From Acidimicrobiales bacterium (GTDB taxonomy: Bacteria > Actinomycetota > Acidimicrobiia > Acidimicrobiales > JAHWLA01), in NCBI GenBank assembly GCA_035536915.1, contig DATLNE010000049.1, positions 24,000 to 87,999 on the forward strand: a stretch of DNA of 64,000 nucleotides, read 5' to 3'. The position numbers and the translations under genes were made by a program. The notes beneath the pieces are model-generated. The model searched no databases and had not been told where the DNA came from. It was given only the letters and a program-made list of their open reading frames with translations. This document shows, one piece after another, positions 6,671-13,942 of this stretch; position 1 is the stretch's first letter; each line of letters begins with the position of its first letter.

Positions 6671-9499
6671 ATGGCCCTCGGAACCCACATGCAGCACACG
6701 CTTTCATCGAGCGTCGGCTCCGCCCCGATCGGCAGGGATGGGGAGCTGACGACCCTCCTCGACCTGATCGACCGAGCCTCCGCTGCAGGCGGACACGTGG
6801 TGCTCGTCGTGGGTGACGCGGGCCTGGGCAAGACCACGCTGCTCGACGCCGCCGTGGCCCGGGCCGCGGCCAACGGCGTCACCGTGGCCAAGGGACGGGC
6901 TCGGGCCGAGGAAGCGGTGTACCCCTACGCCGCCTTCTCCGAGGTCGTCTCCTCCTTGCGCGACCACCGCGACGCCGCCGTGCGGCGCCGGGTGGAGGAC
7001 TTGGAGACGGCCTTGGCCCACGGCAGCCGCGGCGTCGACGAGGAAGCCGAACTGCACCGCCGGGCCTTCCAGGCCACCGCCGCCCTGTTGGCCGAGGTGG
7101 CCGAGCAGGGCCCGCTGGTGCTGGCCATCGACGACCTCCACGCCGCCGACGGCGACTCGCTCGTCCTCTTCGGGCTGCTGGTCCGCAGGCTGGCCCACCT
7201 GCCGGTGGCGTGGGTGGCGACGGTGCGCTCCGACCTCCCCGAGCGCCGCCTCCCCCTCGACAACCTGGTGCACAGCCTGAGCACCGAGGAGCGCCTGCAC
7301 ACCGTGTCGCTGGCGCCCTTGGCCGACGACGTCATCGTGCGCGTCGTCGAGCAGGCCCTGGGCGGCGCCCAGACGCCGTCGATCACCGCCAACGTGGTGG
7401 GCGTCAGCCGCGGCAACCCCTTCTATGCCATCCACACCGCCTTGGTCCTGGCCGAGGACGGCTCCGACGGCGACGCCGTGCCGTCGCTGAGCCGGCGCGT
7501 CGCCCTGCTGCAGCGGGTGCTCCCCCTCGGCGGCGACGTGCGGGCGTTGGCCCGGCTCCTGGCCGTGGCCGGCAGTTGCGAAGTCGGCCGCCTCCCGCAA
7601 CTGGCGTCGATCACCGGCCTCGACGCCGAGCGCGCCGTGGTGGCCTGCGACCGCATGGTGCGGGCGGGCATCCTCACCGGCACCGACCGGTTGGAGTACG
7701 GCCACGCCATCCTGCGCGATGCGCTGTATGCCGACCTCGGCCCGGCCGAGCGCCGGCGCATCCACTCCGAGCTGGCCGACCGCTTCACCGCCCTGCGCCG
7801 CCGCGGTGAACGCGTCGACGTGCTGGAGATCGCCCGCCACATCATGGCCATCGCCCCCGAGGCCGATGCCGACCGGGCCGCCGTGCTCATCGAAGCAGGC
7901 GATGCGGTGGCCCGCACCGCACCCCGCTCGGCCGCCGCGTACTACGGCGCCGCCCTCGACCGGCTGCCGCGCGACAGCCCGCGCGCTCCCGGCGTGCGCA
8001 CCCGGCTGGCCGCCGCCGCCTGGCGTTCGGGCGCCGTGCACCTGACCGTCGACACCTGCCGCTCGGTGCTGCCGTCGCTGCCCGTCGAGCACGCCGACCA
8101 GGTCGTGGTGCTGTTGGCCGCCGCCCTCGGCGCCGCCGGGCGCCCACGCGAGGGGCTGGAGGCCATCGACGCCCAGGCGGCCGCCCATCGCGACACCGCC
8201 CGACTCCGCGCCATGCGGGCCGGCGTCTGCGCCCTGCTCGACCGCGATGCCGAGGCCCAAGAGGACGCCGCCTTCGCCATCGAGCTGGCGGGCGCGTCGA
8301 TCGCCGACCGCGTCGCTGCCCTCGACGCCGCCTCGCAGGTCACCACCATCAGCGTGCGCGACACCGAGGCCGTGGCACTGGTGCACACGCTCCTGGCCAC
8401 CGCCGACGAAGCGCCCCCGTCGTGGCGCCTGCGGGCCCGCCGCAGCGCCGCCTACACCTTCGCCTGCGTGGGCGACATCGTGGCCGCCGAAGCGGCGTTG
8501 GCCGAGGCTGCCGCCCTGCAGGAGGTCGTCGACGACCACGCCAACTGGGACCTCGAGATCGTGGCGGGCACGTTGGTGGCCTTCCACCGGGGCGACTGGA
8601 ACGAAGCCCGGCGCCGGTGCCAGTCGGCCCGCCTGGAGTTCGACGACTCGCAGCACGCCTTGTGCGCAGCGGTGGTGGCCTTCGTGGAAGGCACCATGGC
8701 GTTGGAGTCGGGCGACGTGGCCACCGCCCGCTCGGTCGTCGACCGGCAGTGGCCTGCCTTCGGCCACGTCGACCGCATCGTGGCCGCCGTCCTGGCGGGC
8801 GCCGACGCCTACGACGGACGCTTCGCCGAAGCCGAGGCCCGCCTGCTCGGCGCCATCGACGCCGCCCAAGCCCCGTTCCGGATGACCGTGACCCTGCTCC
8901 ACCGCTTGGTGGACGTGCGACTGGCGGCGGGCGACAAGGCCGGTGCCGTGGCCGCAGCCGAACGCCTCGTCGAACTGGTCGGCGACGACAGCGGCCCGGG
9001 CTTCCGGGTGATCACCGAGAAGGCGCTGGCATCCGCCAACGACGACGCCGAGGCTGCCGTCCGCGGCATCGAGCTGGCCGCCGCCCACGGCATGCGCTCC
9101 TTCGAAGCCACCCTGCGCTACGAGGCGGCCCGCCTGGGCGTCGACCCCAAGGACAACCTGCTCGCCGCCATCGAGGTCTTCAACCAAGCGGGCGCCACGG
9201 TGTGGCGCCGGCACACCGTGGCCGAGCTGCGCCGGTGGAACGTCCCCATCCCCCGCCGCCGTCGGGTCTTCGGCCTCACCGATGCCGAACTCGACATCTG
9301 CCGCCTCGTGCAGGCGGGCAGGCGGAATCGGGAGATCGCTCAGGAACTGCACTACAGCGAAAAGACGGTCGAGGCCTACCTGTCGCGTATCTACTCCAAG
9401 ACGGGCTGCGCCAACCGGCTCGCCCTGGCCCGGTACTGCGACTCGCTCGACGTGCTCGACCGCGACGCGTCACCGGTCGACGAGGCGGAACAGGCCTGA
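6671..9499 (+). CDS. LAL-type LuxR family regulator with AAA ATPase domain
   Basis: This encodes 942 aa, the usual size of large ATP-binding LuxR regulators (MalT/LAL class). An N-terminal ATPase domain carries Walker A GDAGLGKTT at 48-56 and Walker B LVLAIDDLH near 150. A helical, TPR-like middle follows. The C-terminal LuxR HTH spans about 866-925 (FGLTDAELDICRLVQAG, NREIAQELHYSEKTVEAYLSRIYSK). Such proteins usually activate transcription near the -35 region. The start may be 6671 or the ATG at 6689. The neighbouring genes are lipid and CoA enzymes, and the shared promoter element lies in its upstream region, so it is a candidate regulator of that regulon. Confidence 0.9.
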   Translation: MALGTHMQHTLSSSVGSAPIGRDGELTTLLDLIDRASAAGGHVVLVVGDAGLGKTTLLDAAVARAAANGVTVAKGRARAEEAVYPYAAFSEVVSSLRDHRDAAVRRRVEDLETALAHGSRGVDEEAELHRRAFQATAALLAEVAEQGPLVLAIDDLHAADGDSLVLFGLLVRRLAHLPVAWVATVRSDLPERRLPLDNLVHSLSTEERLHTVSLAPLADDVIVRVVEQALGGAQTPSITANVVGVSRGNPFYAIHTALVLAEDGSDGDAVPSLSRRVALLQRVLPLGGDVRALARLLAVAGSCEVGRLPQLASITGLDAERAVVACDRMVRAGILTGTDRLEYGHAILRDALYADLGPAERRRIHSELADRFTALRRRGERVDVLEIARHIMAIAPEADADRAAVLIEAGDAVARTAPRSAAAYYGAALDRLPRDSPRAPGVRTRLAAAAWRSGAVHLTVDTCRSVLPSLPVEHADQVVVLLAAALGAAGRPREGLEAIDAQAAAHRDTARLRAMRAGVCALLDRDAEAQEDAAFAIELAGASIADRVAALDAASQVTTISVRDTEAVALVHTLLATADEAPPSWRLRARRSAAYTFACVGDIVAAEAALAEAAALQEVVDDHANWDLEIVAGTLVAFHRGDWNEARRRCQSARLEFDDSQHALCAAVVAFVEGTMALESGDVATARSVVDRQWPAFGHVDRIVAAVLAGADAYDGRFAEAEARLLGAIDAAQAPFRMTVTLLHRLVDVRLAAGDKAGAVAAAERLVELVGDDSGPGFRVITEKALASANDDAEAAVRGIELAAAHGMRSFEATLRYEAARLGVDPKDNLLAAIEVFNQAGATVWRRHTVAELRRWNVPIPRRRRVFGLTDAELDICRLVQAGRRNREIAQELHYSEKTVEAYLSRIYSKTGCANRLALARYCDSLDVLDRDASPVDEAEQA

Positions 9500-9510
9500 G
9501 CGACGGCCGC

Positions 9511-10314
9511 CTATTTGGCCCGAGGACGCAGGCCCGCGTCGAGGCGGATGACCTCGGCGTTGAGGTAGGGGTTGGCGGCCAGGTGGAGCACGAGCGACGC
9601 GTACTCCGCGGGGCGGCCGGGCCGGCGCGGGTTCAGGATCTCGGCCTCCAGGCGGCTGTGCATGTTCTCCACGAACGCTCGGGCTTCGGGGCCGGCGGCA
9701 TCGAGCACCTCGTCGGACGGCTGGTACATCGGGGTGGCGAACACGCCGGGGGCGATCGTCATGACCCGCACGCCAACCGGCGCCAGGTCGCGGGCCAGGG
9801 GAAGGGTCATGCCCGCCACGGCGGCCTTGGCTGCTGCGTAGGGCACCTGCCCCGCTTGGCCGTCGAAGGCGGCGCACGAGGCGGTGAACACCAGCAGGCC
9901 GCGCCCGCCGTGCTCGTCGCGCTCCTGGCCTGCCATGGCCGCAGCGGCCAGGCGGCCCACGTTGAACGAGCCGTTGAGGTTCACGTCGACGACATGGCGG
10001 AAGACGTCGAGCTCCATCACCGTGCCGTCGGGGTTGAGCGTGCGCCCCGGCACGCCCATGCCCGCGCAGTGCACGGCCAGGCGCAGCGGCGCCATGTCGG
10101 TGGCGGCGGCAACGGCGGCGGCCACGTCGTCGGGCGAGGTGACGTCGCCCTTCACCTCGCAGAGGCGGTCGTCGGTGCGCCCCGCCGGGTCACGGTCGAG
10201 GGCCACGACGGACCAGCCGTCGGCCAGCAAGGCGTCGACGGTGGCGGCCCCCAGCCCGGAGGCGCCGCCGGTCACGAGGGCGGAGCGGTTGTTCGACACG
10301 TCAGCGGTGGTCAC
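9511..10314 (-). CDS. SDR dehydrogenase, 3-hydroxyacyl-CoA dehydrogenase type 2 (HSD17B10)-like
   Basis: This encodes 267 aa of the classical short-chain dehydrogenase family. It has the nucleotide site TGGASGLG, the active-site serine in FTASCAAFDGQAGQ and the YAAAK catalytic pair. LARDLAPVGVRVMTIAPGVFATPM is closely reminiscent of HSD17B10, an NAD-dependent 3-hydroxy-(2-methyl)acyl-CoA dehydrogenase. A role in the third step of beta-oxidation is likely and fits the neighbouring thiolase. The open frame continues to a TTG at 10347. The GTG at 10314 is my choice but is not decided by a good ribosome site. It ends 11 bases from the convergent regulator gene. Confidence 0.85.
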   Translation of the reverse strand: MTTADVSNNRSALVTGGASGLGAATVDALLADGWSVVALDRDPAGRTDDRLCEVKGDVTSPDDVAAAVAAATDMAPLRLAVHCAGMGVPGRTLNPDGTVMELDVFRHVVDVNLNGSFNVGRLAAAAMAGQERDEHGGRGLLVFTASCAAFDGQAGQVPYAAAKAAVAGMTLPLARDLAPVGVRVMTIAPGVFATPMYQPSDEVLDAAGPEARAFVENMHSRLEAEILNPRRPGRPAEYASLVLHLAANPYLNAEVIRLDAGLRPRAK

Positions 10315-10390
10315 GCTCCGAGCGTCCGACAGACGGGCACCCCGCAACTAGTTGGACATCCCCCGCACTTAGCGCGGCCGGGCGATAACC

Positions 10391-10406
10391 GTAGGGATAC
10401 TCCCAC
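10391..10406 (+). promoter_or_regulatory. Shared promoter element, copy A
   Basis: GTAGGGATACTCCCAC, followed by TCG. It lies in the 155-base divergent region between the SDR and the carboxylesterase. A weak -10-like GACGGT begins 25 bases downstream (10431). The rest of this intergenic region shows nothing else that I can support. Confidence 0.45.
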
Positions 10407-10469
10407 TCGCTCCCCCGCCCGCCGCGGTGCGACGGTGCCGACGACAACCGCGATCGGGGGAGTCCGACG

Positions 10470-11975
10470 ATGCAACCGACTGCCATGACGACGTCCGGCC
10501 CTGTTGCCGGCGAGCGAACCGCCTCTGGAGCCGTCTTCCGCGGCATCCCCTACGCCGAGGCTCCGGTGGGAGACCGCCGCTTCCGGCCCCCGCAGCGCCC
10601 CACGCCGTGGACCGAGACGCGCCAGGCCACCACCTTCGGCCCGATCGTGCCGCAAAACGTCATCCCCGGGTCCTTCGCCTCGTTCAACTCCACCCACCCG
10701 ATGGGCGCCGACTGCCTGTCGCTCAACGTGTGGACGCCCGACCCCGGCAACGCCGGCCTCCCCGTGTTCGTGTGGGTCCACGGCGGTGCCTTCAACACCG
10801 GCTCGGGGAGCGACTCCATCTACGACGGCACAACCTTCGCCCGCCAGGGCGTGGTGTGCGTGACGGTGAACTACCGACTGGGCGCCGCCGGGTTCCACCA
10901 CCTGGCCGACGGCGAGCCGGGCACCGGTGCCTACGGCATCCTCGACCAGATCGCCGCCCTCGAATGGGTGCAGGAGAACATCGCGGCGTTCGGTGGCGAC
11001 CCCGGCAACGTCACCGTCGGCGGCGAGTCGGCGGGCGGCATGAGCGTCGGCTGCCTCCTGGCGGCACCGGCAGCCGCCAACCTCTTCCACCGCGGCATCC
11101 TGCAGAGCGGCGCAGGCCACAACGGCTTGCCCCCCGAGGTGGCGCGCAACGTCGCCGCCCGTTTCGTGGCCGCCCTCGGCCTCAGCCCCGACGACCTCGA
11201 CGGCCAGCGGGCCGTCTCCGACCAGGCCCTGCTCGAAGCCCAGGCCCAGGTGGCCTTGGAGGTTGCCTCGTCGGGTGACCCGGTGACGTACGGCGACGCC
11301 GTGGCGTCGGGCATGGCGTGGCAGCCGATGATCGGCGCCGACGTCCTGCCCGTGCTGCCCATCGAGGCGATCCGCAAGGGCGCCGCGGCGGGCAAGGACG
11401 TGCTGGTCGGCCATTGCCGCGACGAGATCCAACTGTTCGTGGGCGTCGCCCCCGAACTGCTGCCGATCACCGCCGAGATCCTCCCGGCCATGTACGACAT
11501 GACCTTCGCCACGGGCACACGATCCGGCGCCGAGGCCATGAAGACCTACGAGGAGCGGTTGGGCGACACGCCGGTCCTCGACCTGTGGGCGGCCATGGAG
11601 ACCGACCGCCAGTTCCGCATCCCCGGCATCCGCCTGGCCGAAGCGCAGACGGCGTATGCCACCGTGCACGCCTACGAGTTCGCCTGGGAGTCGCCTGCCC
11701 TCGGCGGCCGGCTCAAGGCGGCCCACGGGCTCGACTTGCCCTTCACCTGGGACGTGCTGCGCGACCCCAGCCTCGCCGACCTCATCGGGGACACCCCGCC
11801 GCAGGAACTGGCCGACGAGATGCACGGTGCGTGGGTCCGCTACATCACCACGGGCGACCCCGGGTGGCGGCCCTACGACCTCGACCGCCGGGTCACCCGC
11901 CAGTTCGGCGGCGCCGGCGGCGAAGTCGAAGACCCCCGTCCCGAGGAGCGCCTGCTCTGGGACGGCGTGCGCTGA
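10470..11975 (+). CDS. Type-B carboxylesterase / lipase
   Basis: This encodes 501 aa of the alpha/beta-hydrolase carboxylesterase type-B family, close in length to bacterial p-nitrobenzyl esterases. The oxyanion-hole region is VWVHGGAF. The nucleophile elbow is GGESAGG (Ser about 188), and the catalytic histidine is in AAHGLDLPFTW (about 419). There is no signal peptide, so it is cytoplasmic. The N-terminal FRGIPYAEAPVGDRRF is diagnostic. The ATG at 10470 has GGGGAG upstream. It probably hydrolyses a carboxylic ester and could feed acids to the CoA pathway encoded around it; that link is inference. Confidence 0.9.
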   Translation: MQPTAMTTSGPVAGERTASGAVFRGIPYAEAPVGDRRFRPPQRPTPWTETRQATTFGPIVPQNVIPGSFASFNSTHPMGADCLSLNVWTPDPGNAGLPVFVWVHGGAFNTGSGSDSIYDGTTFARQGVVCVTVNYRLGAAGFHHLADGEPGTGAYGILDQIAALEWVQENIAAFGGDPGNVTVGGESAGGMSVGCLLAAPAAANLFHRGILQSGAGHNGLPPEVARNVAARFVAALGLSPDDLDGQRAVSDQALLEAQAQVALEVASSGDPVTYGDAVASGMAWQPMIGADVLPVLPIEAIRKGAAAGKDVLVGHCRDEIQLFVGVAPELLPITAEILPAMYDMTFATGTRSGAEAMKTYEERLGDTPVLDLWAAMETDRQFRIPGIRLAEAQTAYATVHAYEFAWESPALGGRLKAAHGLDLPFTWDVLRDPSLADLIGDTPPQELADEMHGAWVRYITTGDPGWRPYDLDRRVTRQFGGAGGEVEDPRPEERLLWDGVR

Positions 11976-12075
11976 CCGGCCGTCGTTAGGTCTAGGGATT
12001 CCAGATCTTCCTCACGCGGTGCCCGTCGTGGTCCGCTGCAACACACACCAACCCCAGTCTCTTTCGAGGAGCAAC

Positions 12076-13281
12076 ATGCCCAACGCCGTAATCGTCGATG
12101 CCGTCCGCACCCCGGGAGGCCGTCGCAACGGCGCGCTCAGCGGCTGGCACCCCGCCGACCTGGCCTCGGAAGTGCTGCGGGCGCTCATCACCCGCACCGG
12201 CATCGACCCGGCCCTCGTCGACGACGTGATCACCGGCTGCGTCACCCAGGTGGGGCGCCAGTCGGCCAACATCGCCCGTTACGCCGTGCTCGGCGCGGGC
12301 TTCCCCGAGAGCGTGCCCGCCACCACCGTCGACCGGCAGTGCGGCTCGTCGCAGCAGGCCGTGCACTTCGCCGCCCAGGGCGTGCTGGCCGGCGCCTACG
12401 ACATCGCCATCGCCGCGGGCGTGGAGGTCATGTCGACCACGCCCATGGGCTCGGCTACCACGGCCGACGCCTTCCCCATCGGCGAAGCGGTGTGGGGCCG
12501 CTACGGCGACATCGAGACGCTGGGCGTGAAGGGCCTCCCCCACCAAGGCGTGGGCGCGGAGGTGCTGGCCCAGCGCTGGGGCCTGTCCCGTGAAGACCTC
12601 GATGCCTACGGCGCCCGGTCGCAGCAGCTCGCCACCCGGGCTCGCGACGAGGGCCGTTTCGAGCGTGAGCTGGTGCCCGTGCGGGAGCGGCGCATCGATC
12701 CGGAGACGGGCGCGCCGGGCGAGTTCGGCGAATTGGTCACGGCCGACGAGGGCATCCGCCCCGACACCACGGTGGAGTCGTTGGCCCGCCTGAAGCCTGC
12801 GTTCTACGAGGACGGCCGCGTCACCGCGGGCAACGCCAGCCAGATCAGCGACGGCGCGTCGGCCGTGCTCATCATGAGCGAGGAGCGGGCCAACCAGCTG
12901 GGCCTCAAGCCCCGGGCCCGCTTCCACACCTTCGCCGTCGTGGGCTCCGACCCCGTCACCATGCTGACCGGCCCGATCCCCGCCACCACAAAGGTGCTCG
13001 ACCGCGCGGGCCTGGGCATCGGCGACATCGACCACTTCGAGGTGAACGAGGCGTTCGCGTCGGTCGTCCTGGCGTGGGCCAAGGAAGTGGGCCCCGACCT
13101 GGACCGGGTGAACCCCAACGGCGGCGCCATCGCCCTCGGCCACCCGCTCGGGTGCTCGGGCACCAAGCTGCTCGCCACCATGCTCTGCGAGCTGGAGCGC
13201 AGCGGCGGCCGCTACGGCCTGCAGACGATGTGCGAGGGCGGCGGCATGGCCAACGCCACCATCATCGAGCGCCTCGACTGA
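12076..13281 (+). CDS. Acetyl-CoA C-acyltransferase (thiolase)
   Basis: This encodes 401 aa of the thiolase family, which cleaves 3-oxoacyl-CoA with CoA or runs the reverse. The nucleophile is Cys89 in DRQCGSSQQA. The C-terminal active site has GHPLGCSG (His356) and CEGGGMAN (Cys386), so all three catalytic residues are present. AGGAG lies five bases before the ATG at 12076. The preceding 100 bases hold a possible weak copy of the shared promoter element (TCTAGGGATTCCAGATC at 11991-12007). With the HSD17B10-like enzyme it could finish a beta-oxidation round. Confidence 0.9.
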   Translation: MPNAVIVDAVRTPGGRRNGALSGWHPADLASEVLRALITRTGIDPALVDDVITGCVTQVGRQSANIARYAVLGAGFPESVPATTVDRQCGSSQQAVHFAAQGVLAGAYDIAIAAGVEVMSTTPMGSATTADAFPIGEAVWGRYGDIETLGVKGLPHQGVGAEVLAQRWGLSREDLDAYGARSQQLATRARDEGRFERELVPVRERRIDPETGAPGEFGELVTADEGIRPDTTVESLARLKPAFYEDGRVTAGNASQISDGASAVLIMSEERANQLGLKPRARFHTFAVVGSDPVTMLTGPIPATTKVLDRAGLGIGDIDHFEVNEAFASVVLAWAKEVGPDLDRVNPNGGAIALGHPLGCSGTKLLATMLCELERSGGRYGLQTMCEGGGMANATIIERLD

Positions 13282-13324
13282 CCGGAACGCTCGGCGGCCA
13301 CGCGGGCCGACGCGATCCTAAGTC

Positions 13325-13338
13325 TGGGGGACTCCGAC
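13325..13338 (+). promoter_or_regulatory. Shared promoter element, divergent copy D
   Basis: TGGGGGACTCCGAC, followed by CTGT. The right half matches copy A (ACTCCNAC); the left half is weaker. A poor -10-like TTCGAT begins about 24 bases downstream, ahead of the transport operon. Confidence 0.3.
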
Positions 13339-13340
13339 CT

Positions 13341-13354
13341 GTTCCTACAGGAAC
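13341..13354 (+). promoter_or_regulatory. Palindrome before the transport operon, possible operator
   Basis: GTTCCTACAGGAAC is a perfect 6+2+6 inverted repeat 36 bases before the first start codon of the operon. It would lie within the promoter spacer, where a repressor could act. No regulator is known. Confidence 0.35.
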
Positions 13355-13390
13355 ACACGGTGTTCGATTGGTGAACGGAGAAAGGAACCT

Positions 13391-13942
13391 GTGAAACCCC
13401 AGTCCACGGCCCTCCAGCCCCGCCGCCGCCTCGCATCGGCATGCCGCCCGATCGCCTTCGTGGCGGTGCTGGCGACGGCCACCGGGTGCGGCGTCAGCAA
13501 CCTCGACTTCCAGGTGGACCGGCGGCTGAGCTTCCAGGCTCCGGCCGAGGACGCCGAGGTCGAGTTGCCGCTGACCATCCGCTGGGACGTGGACGACTTC
13601 ACCATCACCGAGCCGGGCGCCGAGGCAGGCAAGAAGAGCGGGTACTTCGCCGTCTTCGTCGATGCTGCGCCCCAGCCTCCCGGAAAGCCGCTGAGCTGGC
13701 TCGCCCGCGACGACCGGGCGTGCGAGACCACCCCGGGCTGCCCGGACGACAAGTGGTTCAACTCCCACGATGTGTACCGTGTAAGCGGCACCTCGCTGAC
13801 GCTGGAGCGACTGCCCTTTGTCCGAGCCAAGGGGGACACCGAGGAGCACACGATCACCATCGTGCTTGTCGACCCCCAAGGTCACAGGATCGGTGAGAGT
13901 GCCTTCACTCGCACCGTCAAGGTCGCCAGGGGGCGGCGGTGA
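13391..13942 (+). CDS. Lipoprotein heading the transport operon
   Basis: This encodes 183 aa. An arginine-rich start and a hydrophobic stretch (IAFVAVLATATGC) end in a lipobox with Cys33, so it is probably membrane-anchored outside the cell. The mature part has beta-rich stretches (LSFQAPAEDAEVELPLTIRWDVDDFTI, GYFAVFVDAAPQPPG, HTITIVLVDPQGHRIGESAFTRTV) that look like an immunoglobulin-like fold. No family was recognised. The GTG start has AAAGGA five bases upstream. Its TGA overlaps the GTG of the MFS-ATPase fusion (GTGA), so it is translationally coupled to a transporter and may be an extracellular partner. Confidence 0.7.
   Translation: MKPQSTALQPRRRLASACRPIAFVAVLATATGCGVSNLDFQVDRRLSFQAPAEDAEVELPLTIRWDVDDFTITEPGAEAGKKSGYFAVFVDAAPQPPGKPLSWLARDDRACETTPGCPDDKWFNSHDVYRVSGTSLTLERLPFVRAKGDTEEHTITIVLVDPQGHRIGESAFTRTVKVARGRR

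Noticed and set aside
6704..9352. An 882-codon reverse open frame
   Set aside because: It is antisense to the LAL regulator, which has intact Walker and HTH motifs. The translated product is low-complexity Gly/His/Val without any domain.
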